Below are positions 1 to 8,213 of a stretch of DNA of 39,136 bases, one piece after another. Position numbers and translations under genes: made by a program. The stretch spans positions 1 through 39,136 of the forward strand of contig NZ_DASYHS010000251.1 in the NCBI RefSeq assembly GCF_035998295.1, written 5' to 3'. The number at the start of each line of letters is the position of its first letter. Within the stretch, counting starts at the first letter, position 1. The notes below the pieces were generated by a model. The model was given only the letters and a program-made list of their open reading frames with translations, was not told the origin of the DNA and ran no database searches. Origin of the DNA: DASYHS01 sp035998295 (lineage in GTDB: Bacteria > Pseudomonadota > Alphaproteobacteria > Azospirillales > Azospirillaceae).

Positions 1-78
1 GGACACCCGGCCGCCGCCCCGGGGAACCAACGCCGAGCCCGGGCACGAGATGGCCAGGAGGGGCCCGAGCGACGCGGG

Positions 79-834
79 TCAGATGATGCGGCTGAAGTAG
101 CGGTGGTGGGCGGTGTTCAGCCGGCTCAAGCGCAACTCGACCGGATTGCCCTGCACGTCGACGGCCACGCGGGAGACCTCCAGGATCGGCGTCCCCAGGC
201 CGACGCCCAGGTGCCTGGCGTCTTCCGCGTCCGCCGCCACCGCGGCGATCCGCTCGTCCGCCCGGATGATCGTCACGCCGTGGTGACGCTGGTACAGGAC
301 ATACAGTTCCTCCGTCATCTCCCGGCCGGTCGGGACGTCCAGATCCCGGAAGGAGGAGGCCGGCAGCGTGATCCGCTCCAGGATCACCGGCCGGCCGCCG
401 AGATGGCGCAGCCTCGTGATCGCGTGGACCGAAGCCCTGGGCTGCATCCGCAGCAGGGTCGCCTCTTCCTTCGTCGCCCGTTTCATCCGGGAGTCGAGCA
501 CCACGCTCGTCGGCAGCTCCTTGTTCCCGTGCTCGTCGACGATGTGGAAGAAATGAAACAGCGACTGCTGGCTCGAGTGCTTGGCGACGTAGGTCCCCCG
601 ACCCTGCCGGCGCACGACCAGCTTCTGCTGCTCCAGTTCGACCAGGGCCTTGCGGACCGTCCCCTGGCTCACGCCGAACTCGGCCGCGAGCTGGAATTCG
701 CTCGGTATCATCTCGCCTGGTTTCCAGGAACCGCTTCCGATACGGTCGATCAGCAAGTCCTTGACCTGGCTGTACAGAGGACGAAAGTCGGCCGCCGGCC
801 TGCCGCCGACTGATGATGTCTCGTCCATGCTCAT
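79..834 (-). CDS. GntR-family transcriptional regulator with UTRA domain (HutC subfamily)
   Basis: The protein has an N-terminal winged helix (PSEFQLAAEFGVSQGTVRKAL, then a QGRGTYV wing, roughly residues 15-85) followed by a UTRA ligand-binding domain to the C-terminus. This is the HutC-type architecture, in which a small molecule bound by UTRA releases the repressor from its operator. I chose the ATG at 834 because a GGAAG sits just upstream. The in-frame ATG at 858 has no ribosome binding site and lies at or before the transcription start predicted from the -35/-10 pair at 889-861. ATGs at 852 and 828 are also possible. The gene diverges from the tartrate operon, so it probably controls that operon and itself through the palindrome at 858-873. 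The family assignment is firm; the ligand (tartrate or a breakdown product) is inferred from position. Confidence 0.9.
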   Translation of the reverse strand: MSMDETSSVGGRPAADFRPLYSQVKDLLIDRIGSGSWKPGEMIPSEFQLAAEFGVSQGTVRKALVELEQQKLVVRRQGRGTYVAKHSSQQSLFHFFHIVDEHGNKELPTSVVLDSRMKRATKEEATLLRMQPRASVHAITRLRHLGGRPVILERITLPASSFRDLDVPTGREMTEELYVLYQRHHGVTIIRADERIAAVAADAEDARHLGVGLGTPILEVSRVAVDVQGNPVELRLSRLNTAHHRYFSRII

Positions 835-857
835 GATCTTCCGCCCCGTCATTCTCA

Positions 858-873
858 TATCTTATATAAGATA
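858..873. promoter_or_regulatory. Perfect 16-bp palindrome, probable GntR operator
   Basis: TATCTTATATAAGATA is its own reverse complement and is a conspicuous AT-rich island in GC-rich DNA. It covers the -10 box of the gntR promoter and lies about 140 bases upstream of tctC. GntR-family dimers bind short AT-rich palindromes between divergent genes, so this is the natural operator. Binding is inferred, not shown. Confidence 0.65.
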
Positions 874-889
874 CATGGCTTGTTGACAA
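861..889 (-). promoter_or_regulatory. Sigma70-type promoter of the GntR gene
   Basis: On the minus strand TTGTCA (889-884) is separated by exactly 17 bases from TATAAG (866-861). Both hexamers are close to the sigma70 consensus. Predicted transcription starts near 854, inside the longest reading frame, so the regulator should start at an internal ATG. A plus-strand TTGACA at 883-888 overlaps the same -35 and may serve the divergent operon, although its -10 (around 905-911) is poor. Confidence 0.6.
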
Positions 890-1000
890 TCACCTCAAGG
901 CGTTCTTAACCTGCACGACCGAGTCGCCCATAGAAGGCGGCCACCCAACGAAACGGCGCCTGCCGACCCCCGTGTCGGGCCCGAAGGAGGAGATGACCCA

Positions 1001-1954
1001 ATGCATCGATTCAGCACCGTCCCCATGCTGTTCGCCGCCGCGCTCGCGTTGACGGCGGGCTCCGCCGCCGCGTACCCGGACAAGGACGTCAACTACATCA
1101 TTCCCTTCAACCCCGGCGGCGAATCCGACATCGCTGCACGCCTCCAGCAGCCGCTGTTCAACGAACTGACCGGCAAGCAGCTCATCGTCAAGTACCAGGC
1201 CGGCGCGGGTGGCGCCCAGGCATGGTCGCAGCTCAACAACATGGAGGGCGACGGCCATACGATCATGGGCATGAACCTGCCCCACATCATCCTCCAACCG
1301 ATGCAGCAGGATGTCGGGTACAAGACGGAAGACCTGGTCCCCGTCTATTATTTCCACTATACGCCGGACGCCATCCTCGTCCCGGCCGACAGCCAGTTCC
1401 AGACCATCCAGGACCTGGTCGACTACGCCAAGCAGAATCCCGGGATGGTGACTTTCTCCGGTTCGGGGTCGAACTCCGCGAACCATCTCGCCCAGCAGCG
1501 CTTCGACGAACTGGCCGGCGTGACCACCACCTATATCCCCTTCGGCGGGACCGGCCCGTCCGTGACCGCGCTGCTGGGCAACCAGGTGATGGCCTCGATG
1601 GGGTATTCCACGGTCGCGGCCAACCAGGGCGACCAGGTCCGGATGCTCGCCGTGGCGACGGATGAGCGGCTGCCCAACTTCCCCGACGTCCCGACCTTCC
1701 GCGAGGCGGGAATCGACATGGTCGGCGGGGCGTATCGCGGCGTCGGCGTCCCCAAGTCGACCCCCGAGGAAGTCCGCCAGGAAGTCTCCGACGTCTTCCA
1801 GCGGATAAACAACGACCCGCGGATGGTCCAGCAGATGGAGGACGGGGCGTTCGTCGTGATCGACGTGCCGTACGGCGAGGTCGACGCCTTCATGGCCGAG
1901 CGGGCGGCCGAGATCGGCGGCATCGCGCAGCGCATGGGCATTACGCAGAACTGA
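1001..1954 (+). CDS. tctC: TctC/Bug-family periplasmic solute-binding protein (tripartite tricarboxylate transporter)
   Basis: The 317-residue protein opens with a Sec signal peptide (hydrophobic MLFAAALALTAG, likely cleavage after SAAA near residue 24) and continues with typical Bug motifs: YIIPFNPGGESDIAAR near the mature N-terminus, GAGGAQAW, a FSGSGSNSANHLA segment and a PTFREAGID motif. Bug proteins capture carboxylates in the periplasm and deliver them to a TctA/TctB permease. A strong AAGGAGG lies 10 bases upstream of the ATG. It is the first gene of an operon with tctA, tctB and two tartrate-metabolising enzymes, so the likely ligand is tartrate or a similar hydroxy-dicarboxylate. The family call is firm; the ligand is inference. 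Confidence 0.93.
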   Translation: MHRFSTVPMLFAAALALTAGSAAAYPDKDVNYIIPFNPGGESDIAARLQQPLFNELTGKQLIVKYQAGAGGAQAWSQLNNMEGDGHTIMGMNLPHIILQPMQQDVGYKTEDLVPVYYFHYTPDAILVPADSQFQTIQDLVDYAKQNPGMVTFSGSGSNSANHLAQQRFDELAGVTTTYIPFGGTGPSVTALLGNQVMASMGYSTVAANQGDQVRMLAVATDERLPNFPDVPTFREAGIDMVGGAYRGVGVPKSTPEEVRQEVSDVFQRINNDPRMVQQMEDGAFVVIDVPYGEVDAFMAERAAEIGGIAQRMGITQN

Positions 1955-1976
1955 CGCCAACCCGGATGCGACTGCC

Positions 1977-3497
1977 ATGGAGATGCTCGGCTACTTCCTC
2001 CAGGCGCTGACGCCCCTCAACTTCGCCCTGGCGGTCGCCGGCGTGGTTCTCGGGACGGTCATCGGCGCATTGCCGGGGTTGTCGGCGACCATGGCGGTCG
2101 CCGTCCTGGTACCCTTCACCTTCGGCATGGATCCTGCCTCCGGGCTGATCGCGCTGGGCGCGATCTACACCGGGGCGATCTACGGCGGAGCTTTCGCCGC
2201 GATCCTGGTCAACACGCCCGGGACGCCGTCGTCGATCGCGACGACCTTCGACGGCTTTCCCATGGCCCGGCGGGGCGACGGCAACCTGGCGGTCACGCTC
2301 GCCACGCTTGCGTCCGTCACCGGCGGCGTGGTCGGCGGGCTGTTCCTCCTGCTGGTCTCGCCGCCGCTCGCCACCGTGGCGCTGGCCTTCGGTCCGCCGG
2401 AGTATTTCTGGCTGGCCGTGTTCGGGCTGACGCTGATCTCGGCCCTGTCGGTCGGCAACATGCTGAAGGGCCTGATCGGGGCCTGCTTCGGCCTGTTCCT
2501 CGCGATGATGGGGGTGGCCGTGGTGGGCGGGGACACCCGCTTCACGCTTGGCAGCCATCTCCTGCTCGGCGGCGTGGACGTGATCGCGGCCCTGATCGGC
2601 CTCTACTGCATTCCCGTCATCATCGACCTGGTCGCCACGCCGGACCCGCACCTCAAGGTGTCGCCCCAAGGAGGCGGGTTCCGGCTCGCCGAGGCGCTGC
2701 GGCTGTGCTGGCGGGGGAAATGGAACCTGATGCGCAGTTCGGTCGTCGGGACGGTCGTCGGCATCCTGCCGGGGGCCGGAGGGTCGATCGCGAGCCTGGT
2801 GGCCTATTCCGAGGCCCGGCGCTCGTCGCGCCATCCCCAGGAGTTCGGAAAGGGAGCGCCCGATGGCGTCCTCGCGACGGAGAGCGCCAACAACGCGACC
2901 GTCGGGGGAGGCTTCATTCCCACGCTCGTGCTCGGTATTCCCGGCACCCCTCCGGACGCGGTGATCCTCGGCGCCCTGCTCGTTCAGGGCATCCGGACCG
3001 GCCCGACGCTCTTCACCGCCCAGGGCCCGATCGTCTACACCTTCATCTTCGGCCTGCTGATCGCGACGGTTCTAATGCTCCCGACCGGCCTGTTGCTCGG
3101 GCGCTACGCCTACAAGTCGATCATCGCGATCCCGAAGGCGGTGCTCGTCCCGACCGTGGCGATGCTGACCGTGGTCGGCAGCTATGCCGTCCACAACAAC
3201 AGCGACGACGTGATCGTGATGTTCGTCCTGGGCGTCGTCGGCTGGGTGCTCAACCGTTTCGGCTTCGCCCCCTCCCCCATCGTGCTGGGATTGATCCTCG
3301 GCCCCATCGCGGAGCAGGGCTTCGTGCAGAGCTGGCTGATCGGAAACGCCCAGGGCAACCTGGCCGGGATGTTCTTCGGGCGCCCCATCAGCCTCGCGAT
3401 CGTGGCGCTCTCCGTCCTCACCCTCTTCTATCCGATCCTCGCCGAACTGTGGCGCAGCCGCACGGCGCGCCGGCTGGAGGCCCGCGATGCGAAATGA
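1977..3497 (+). CDS. tctA: TctA large permease subunit of a tripartite tricarboxylate transporter
   Basis: This 506-residue, strongly hydrophobic protein carries the TctA hallmarks: GTVIGALPGLSATM near the N-terminus, YGGAFAAILVNTPGTPSS, a second half with GILPGAGGSIASLVAY, and FIPTLVLGIPGTPPDAVILGA. About 12 membrane segments are expected, matching the family's usual length near 500. It forms the transport channel and works with the small subunit TctB and a periplasmic TctC. It starts 22 bases after tctC without a clear Shine-Dalgarno sequence, and its last codons overlap tctB by 11 bases, which suggests coupled translation. An alternative ATG lies two codons downstream at 1983. Confidence 0.95.
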   Translation: MEMLGYFLQALTPLNFALAVAGVVLGTVIGALPGLSATMAVAVLVPFTFGMDPASGLIALGAIYTGAIYGGAFAAILVNTPGTPSSIATTFDGFPMARRGDGNLAVTLATLASVTGGVVGGLFLLLVSPPLATVALAFGPPEYFWLAVFGLTLISALSVGNMLKGLIGACFGLFLAMMGVAVVGGDTRFTLGSHLLLGGVDVIAALIGLYCIPVIIDLVATPDPHLKVSPQGGGFRLAEALRLCWRGKWNLMRSSVVGTVVGILPGAGGSIASLVAYSEARRSSRHPQEFGKGAPDGVLATESANNATVGGGFIPTLVLGIPGTPPDAVILGALLVQGIRTGPTLFTAQGPIVYTFIFGLLIATVLMLPTGLLLGRYAYKSIIAIPKAVLVPTVAMLTVVGSYAVHNNSDDVIVMFVLGVVGWVLNRFGFAPSPIVLGLILGPIAEQGFVQSWLIGNAQGNLAGMFFGRPISLAIVALSVLTLFYPILAELWRSRTARRLEARDAK

Positions 3498-3957
3498 CTG
3501 GACCGTCCGCGACGTCGGCACCGTCGTAGCCGGCCTCATCTTCATCCTGCTCGGCGCCTGGATGATACGGGAAAGCTTCGCGATGTCGCCGCTCGGCTCG
3601 GTGTTCCCGCGCACCATCGCGGCGGTCATGATCGTCTGCTCGGTCATGCTGGTCGTCCAGCGCCTCTACCGGCGCCCGGCCCCGCCGGCCGACGAGAACC
3701 CGGCGGGCGAGTCGACCGGGCGTCGGCTCGCGCTGGTGGCCGTCATGGCCGCCTGGGTCTTCCTCCTGCCGGTACTGGGCTTCTTCACCAGCAGCCTGCT
3801 GGCGTTCCTGGTGCTCCTCGCCGTCGCCAACTACGACGGCTGGAACCTGCGCCGGGTGCTCGTCTACGGCGCCTCGGCGGTAGGGATCATCGTCGCATTC
3901 TATCTCGTCTTCGTCGAGCTGCTCCTGCTCCCCATGCCCCGCGGCTTTCTCATCTGA
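3487..3957 (+). CDS. tctB: TctB small membrane subunit of a tripartite tricarboxylate transporter
   Basis: The 156-residue protein has four predicted membrane segments in two pairs (about residues 9-28, 39-58, 80-112 and 124-148), the usual TctB topology and length. A GGAGG lies 7 bases before the ATG, inside the end of tctA, and the two genes overlap by 11 bases. TctB stabilises or assists TctA during uptake of carboxylates driven by an ion gradient. The order here is C-A-B, whereas the classical tct operon is C-B-A. Sequence conservation in TctB is low, so the call rests on topology and position as much as on motifs. Confidence 0.88.
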   Translation: MRNDWTVRDVGTVVAGLIFILLGAWMIRESFAMSPLGSVFPRTIAAVMIVCSVMLVVQRLYRRPAPPADENPAGESTGRRLALVAVMAAWVFLLPVLGFFTSSLLAFLVLLAVANYDGWNLRRVLVYGASAVGIIVAFYLVFVELLLLPMPRGFLI

Positions 3958-3973
3958 AGGCGGAGCCAGTCCA

Positions 3974-5140
3974 ATGCGCATCGTAGACATTCGCGAACGT
4001 GCGGTTCCCATCAAGTCCAACATCCGCAACGCCTACATCGACTTCAGCCAGATGACCGCGAGCGTGGTCACCGTCGTCACCGACGCGGTCCGCGACGGCC
4101 GGCCGGTGATCGGCTTCGGCTTCAACTCGAACGGCCGCTACGCGCCGAGCGGCCTGCTGCGCGAGCGGTTCATTCCCCGCCTGCTCGGCGCCCCGCCCGA
4201 CACGCTCCTGGACGAGGACGGCATTCTCGACCCCGCCCGCGCCTGGTCGGCCATGATGGCCAACGAGAAACCCGGCGGGCATGGCGAGAGATCGGTCGCG
4301 GTCGGGGTCCTGGACATGGCGCTGTGGGACGCGCGGGCGAAGATGGAGGGCATCCCCTTGTGGCGCCTCCTGGCCGACCGCTACCGCGGCGGGACGGCGG
4401 ACGACCGCGTGTCGGTCTACGCAGCCGGGGGCTACTATTATCCCGGCAAGGACGTCCGGGCGCTCCAGGACGAGATGCGCTCCTATCTCGACCGCGGCTA
4501 CACGGCGGTGAAGATCAAGATCGGCGGCGGCGACCTTGCGGAGGACCTGCGCCGGATCGACGCCGTCGTCGAGGTGACGGGGTCGGCTTCCTCCCTCGCC
4601 GTGGACGCGAACGGGCGCTTCGACCTGACGACGGCCATGGCCTACGCCAGGGCGCTCGAGCCCTATGGGCTGAAATGGTACGAGGAAGCCGGCGATCCGC
4701 TGGACTATCGGCTGCAGGCCGCACTGGCCGAGGTCTATGCGCCCACGATGGCGACCGGGGAGAACCTGTTCTCCATGCAGGACGCCCGCAACCTGATCCG
4801 CTACGGCGGCATGCGGCCGGACAGGGACGTGCTCCAGTTCGACTGCGCGTTGAGCTATGGCCTGGTCGAGTACCTGCGCATATTGGACATGCTGGAGCGC
4901 CATGGCTGGAGTGCCCGCCGCGTGGTCCCGCACGGCGGACACCAGATGTCGCTCAACATCGCCGCGGGACTTGGCTTGGGGGGCAACGAATCCTATCCCG
5001 ACGTCTTCCGGCCGTTCGGTGGCTTCGCGGACGACATCCCCGTGGAGAATGGCTTCGTCCGCCTGCCGCAGGCGCCGGGCGTGGGATTCGAGACGAAGAA
5101 CGACCTATACGCGGTCATGAAGGACGTCGCAGGGGCTTGA
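3974..5140 (+). CDS. tarD: D(-)-tartrate dehydratase, enolase superfamily
   Basis: The enzyme dehydrates D-tartrate to oxaloacetate using Mg2+. The 388-residue sequence closely follows the characterised Bradyrhizobium D-tartrate dehydratase as I recall it, including NEKPGGHGERSVAVG, AAGGYYYPGK and HGGHQMSLNIAAGLGLGGNES. Catalytic positions are all present with an offset of two: the KxK pair K180/K182, metal ligands D211, E237 and E263, and the H320-D290 dyad. That conservation goes well beyond generic mandelate-racemase relatives, so substrate specificity is unusually well supported. A GGCGGAG sits 10 bases before the ATG. The gene lies 16 bases after tctB and 27 before the dehydrogenase, in a transport-plus-catabolism operon whose product enters the TCA cycle. 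Confirmation would need an activity assay against D-, L- and meso-tartrate. Confidence 0.92.
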   Translation: MRIVDIRERAVPIKSNIRNAYIDFSQMTASVVTVVTDAVRDGRPVIGFGFNSNGRYAPSGLLRERFIPRLLGAPPDTLLDEDGILDPARAWSAMMANEKPGGHGERSVAVGVLDMALWDARAKMEGIPLWRLLADRYRGGTADDRVSVYAAGGYYYPGKDVRALQDEMRSYLDRGYTAVKIKIGGGDLAEDLRRIDAVVEVTGSASSLAVDANGRFDLTTAMAYARALEPYGLKWYEEAGDPLDYRLQAALAEVYAPTMATGENLFSMQDARNLIRYGGMRPDRDVLQFDCALSYGLVEYLRILDMLERHGWSARRVVPHGGHQMSLNIAAGLGLGGNESYPDVFRPFGGFADDIPVENGFVRLPQAPGVGFETKNDLYAVMKDVAGA

Positions 5141-5167
5141 ACCTCTCGAGGAAGGATGGGAAGAACG

Positions 5168-6232
5168 ATGCCAGACTACAGGATCGCAGTCATTCCGGGG
5201 GACGGGATCGGCGCCGAGGTGGTGCCGGAGGGCATTCGCGTCCTCGAGGCGGCAGGCCGGCGTTTCGGGATCGGGTTCGCCTGGGAGCATTTCGACTGGA
5301 GTTGCGCCTACTACCAGCGCCACGGGCGCATGATGCCGCAGGACGGCCTCGACCAGATACGCGGCCATGACGCGATCTTCCTGGGCGCGATCGGCTTTCC
5401 GGGCGTACCCGACCACGTCTCGCTTTGGGAGCTCCTGATCCCGATCAGGCGCGAATTCCAGCAATACGTCAATCTCCGCCCCGTCCGGCTGCTGCGCGGC
5501 GTCACGTCGCCGCTGGCCGGGCGTACGGCCGCCGACATCGACTTCTACGTCGTGCGCGAGAACAACGAGGGCGAGTATTCCGAGGTCGGTGGCCGCCTCT
5601 ATCGCGGGACCGAGCATGAGATGGCGGTCCAGGAGGCCGTCTTCACCCGCCGCGGCGTCGACCGGATCCTTCGCTACGCCTTCGAACTGGCGCGCGAGCG
5701 GCCGCGCAAGCACGTGACCTCCGCGACCAAGTCGAACGGCATCGTCCACACGATGCCGTTCTGGGACGAGCGCTTCTCGGCGATGGCCCAGCAGTATCCG
5801 GACGTGCGCTCCGACCAGTACCACATCGACATCCTGACCGCGCATTTCGTTCAGCACCCCGACTGGTTCGACGTCGTGGTCGCCTCGAACCTGTTCGGAG
5901 ACATCCTTTCCGATCTCGGGCCGGCGGTCGCGGGCTCGATCGGCATCGCGCCGTCCGCGAACATCAATCCCGAGCGCCAGTTCCCGTCGATGTTCGAGCC
6001 CGTGCACGGCTCCGCACCCGACATCGCGGGCAAAGGCATCGCCAACCCGATCGGCCAGATCTGGTCCGGCGCCATGATGCTCCAGCATCTCGGGCATCCC
6101 GACGCGGCCGACGCGGTGCTGGCGGCGATCGAGGCGGTGCTCGAAGACCCGGCGGCGCGCACGCGCGACATGGGCGGCTCCGCCAGCACCGTCGAGTGCG
6201 GGCGCGCCATCGCCGACGCGGTCGCCGCCTGA
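5168..6232 (+). CDS. Tartrate dehydrogenase / D-malate dehydrogenase (isocitrate-isopropylmalate dehydrogenase family)
   Basis: This 354-residue beta-decarboxylating dehydrogenase has the family start IAVIPGDGIGAEVVPEG, the NLRPVRL region, YVVRENNEGEYSEVG, the lysine-containing TSATKSNG, the metal-ligand segment NLFGDILSDLGPAVAGSIG and FEPVHGSAPDIAGKGIANP. The stretch CAYYQRHGRMMP with DHVSLWELLIPIRREF is typical of TtuC/DmlA enzymes rather than LeuB. Such enzymes oxidise tartrate isomers and decarboxylate D-malate with NAD+, feeding oxaloglycolate or pyruvate into central metabolism. GGGAAG before the ATG at 5168 supports this start; an ATG at 5156 is too close to its own AGGAAGG. Together with the dehydratase it would let the cell use more than one tartrate stereoisomer. 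The exact substrate is not settled by sequence. Confidence 0.88.
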   Translation: MPDYRIAVIPGDGIGAEVVPEGIRVLEAAGRRFGIGFAWEHFDWSCAYYQRHGRMMPQDGLDQIRGHDAIFLGAIGFPGVPDHVSLWELLIPIRREFQQYVNLRPVRLLRGVTSPLAGRTAADIDFYVVRENNEGEYSEVGGRLYRGTEHEMAVQEAVFTRRGVDRILRYAFELARERPRKHVTSATKSNGIVHTMPFWDERFSAMAQQYPDVRSDQYHIDILTAHFVQHPDWFDVVVASNLFGDILSDLGPAVAGSIGIAPSANINPERQFPSMFEPVHGSAPDIAGKGIANPIGQIWSGAMMLQHLGHPDAADAVLAAIEAVLEDPAARTRDMGGSASTVECGRAIADAVAA

Positions 6233-6307
6233 CCGGCGGAAGCACGACGCTTGCCGTCGCCCGCCACTGCCGCTAGCAAGGCGGAAAGTGACGAGGCACG
6301 CGGGCGC

Positions 6308-7531
6308 ATGGCTGATCGGGACCTAGGAGAGCGGATCGACATCCTCTTCGCCCTCGCGGGCGCACGCGCGGCGTCGGGGGATGTGGGAGGCGCATCGCGG
6401 GGGTACCGGGCGGTGCTCGAACTCGATCCCGCCCACGCCGAGGCGCTTCACCGGCTCGGCAACCTGCAGCGCGAGGATGGCGACGCCGGGACGGCGATAC
6501 GGCTGCTGTCCCGGTCGCTTGCGACGCGGCCGGGGCATGCCCATACGCTCAACAACCTGGGCGGTGCGTATCGCGACGCGGGCAAGCCCGGCCTCGCCTA
6601 TCTGGCGCTCTCGGCCGCCGCCGACGCGATGCCCGGCGACGCGCGTGTTTGGGTCAATCTTGGGGCAACCCTTATCGAGCTGCGCAGATACGGGGAAGCT
6701 GCCGACGCGCTCCATGAAGCGGTGTCCCTGGACCCGGCGTGCGACGAAGGACACCACCTCCTCGCCTCGGCCTTGTACCGCCTCCACCTCGGGGGTGCGG
6801 CCGAGGACGCCGTGCACAGGGCGCGCGCATGGCTGGCGGCCTGCCCGGAGGCGCCGCTCCCCCAACATTCCCTTGCGGCGCTGGGCGGTGAGCCGCCGCC
6901 GCCCGCCGCGAGCACCGACTGGGTCCGCGCCGTCTTCGACCGCTTCGGGCCGTCCTTCGATACCCATCTGCGTGCGCTGTCCTACGGCGTGCCGGCACGG
7001 ATCGGAGAGTTGGCCCGGGGTGGTCCGATGGCCGGCGGAGCCCGCGTGCTGGACCTGGGCTGCGGGACCGGCCTTTGCGGCGAGCATCTGCGGCCTCTGG
7101 CCCGTCACCTCGCGGGCGTCGACCTCTCCCGAGGCATGCTGGCCCGGGCGTGGGCGAAAGGTCTTTACGACCGGCTGGTGGAAGGCGACATCGTCAACTT
7201 CCTGGAGGACCAGCCCGCGCGCACCTGGGACCTGATCGTCGCCGCCGACGTTTTCATCTATGTCGGCGATCTCGTGCCGTTGCTGCGGCCCCTGTCGAGC
7301 GCACTGGGCGCGAGGGGCCGGTTCCTGTTCTCCATCGAGGCGGCAGGCGGCGGGGCGGCCGAGCATGGCTACGAGCTTCATGCCAGCGGCAGGTACCGTC
7401 ATGCCGAAGCCCATGTCCGGCGGATCATCGCCGGGCACGGGCTCGTCGTCGACCATGTCGAGGACACCACCGTCCGCATGGAGCGCGGCGTGCCGGTCAC
7501 GGGATGGATCTTCGCGGCCTCGAAGCCGTAG
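6308..7531 (+). CDS. TPR-repeat SAM-dependent methyltransferase
   Basis: The first half (about residues 5-175) is a row of tetratricopeptide repeats, seen as repeated A-x-x-x-Y/L-x-x-x-L-x-L-x-P spacing (for example GYRAVLELDPAHAEALHRLG). The second half is a Rossmann methyltransferase with motif I VLDLGCGTGLCG near residue 250, an acidic GVDLSRGML after it, and DLIVAADVFIYVGDL. This matches the predicted TPR-methyltransferase group of COG4976; the substrate is unknown for the family as far as I know. The frame stays open upstream to a TTG at 6251, but I prefer the ATG at 6308 because the conserved repeat begins shortly after it. Neither start has a strong ribosome binding site. It follows the tartrate operon by about 75 bases, and no functional link is evident. 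Confidence 0.8.
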   Translation: MADRDLGERIDILFALAGARAASGDVGGASRGYRAVLELDPAHAEALHRLGNLQREDGDAGTAIRLLSRSLATRPGHAHTLNNLGGAYRDAGKPGLAYLALSAAADAMPGDARVWVNLGATLIELRRYGEAADALHEAVSLDPACDEGHHLLASALYRLHLGGAAEDAVHRARAWLAACPEAPLPQHSLAALGGEPPPPAASTDWVRAVFDRFGPSFDTHLRALSYGVPARIGELARGGPMAGGARVLDLGCGTGLCGEHLRPLARHLAGVDLSRGMLARAWAKGLYDRLVEGDIVNFLEDQPARTWDLIVAADVFIYVGDLVPLLRPLSSALGARGRFLFSIEAAGGGAAEHGYELHASGRYRHAEAHVRRIIAGHGLVVDHVEDTTVRMERGVPVTGWIFAASKP

Positions 7532-7626
7532 GCGGATGCCGCCGGAACCCCCATTCCCACCCGCTGTTTGCTGGTGGCCCGCGTGACACGGATGTCGGAC
7601 ACGGGGCCAGAACACCGGGGAGATCG

Positions 7627-8058
7627 ATGCAGATCCGAGACATCATGACCAGGGACGTGCAGGTCGTCGCGCCGTCCGACAGCATCCGTCGTGCAGCCGA
7701 GCTGATGGATAGCCTGAATGTGGGCGTACTGCCGGTCTGCGACGGCGGGAACCTGGTGGGAGTGGTGACCGACCGCGACATCACCGTGCGCGCCACCTCG
7801 ACCGGCAGGGCTCCCGACGAATGCCTCGTCGGCGAGGTCATGACCGCCGACGTCCGCTACTGCTACGAGGACGACGTCGTGAACGACGTCGCGCGGCTGA
7901 TGGGCAGCGTCCAGATCCGCCGGATCCCCGTCCTCGACCAGTCCAACCGGCTGACCGGCATCATCGCGCTGGGCGACATCGCCACCCAGGCCAAGGAGAA
8001 CGCCGCCGGTCCCACCCTCGAACGGATTTCCGAGCCTTCCCGGCCGGACCGGAGCTGA
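7627..8058 (+). CDS. CBS-domain pair protein
   Basis: The 143-residue protein consists of two CBS motifs, about residues 1-60 (IMTRDVQVVAPSDSIRRAAELM ... VGVVTDRDI) and 72-130 (VMTADVRYCYEDD ... RRIPVLDQSNRLTGIIALGDI). Stand-alone CBS pairs bind adenine nucleotides such as AMP, ATP or SAM and act as small energy or redox sensors. GGGGAG lies 4-9 bases before the ATG. Reading continues in frame upstream, but that stretch lacks domain character and is antisense-like to the methyltransferase end, so I start at 7627. The partner protein is unknown. Confidence 0.88.
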   Translation: MQIRDIMTRDVQVVAPSDSIRRAAELMDSLNVGVLPVCDGGNLVGVVTDRDITVRATSTGRAPDECLVGEVMTADVRYCYEDDVVNDVARLMGSVQIRRIPVLDQSNRLTGIIALGDIATQAKENAAGPTLERISEPSRPDRS

Positions 8059-8213
8059 GGGGCCGGCCATCGGCTCGAACGCGCCTGCGGGCATCCTGCG
8101 CGCGCCGTGCGTCGCCGCCACGTGCGTGCGTCATGGTGTCGCTCGCACTGCGGGACAGGCTCGTGCTAGGCCTGCGGTTTCGCCTTTGAGGCCCGTTCGG
8201 GGGGCCGTTCGGG

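Noticed and set aside
7075..7626. N-terminal extension of the CBS-domain protein
   Set aside because: It overlaps the end of the methyltransferase in another frame and has low-complexity Arg/Gly composition; the CBS domain begins right at the supported ATG at 7627.
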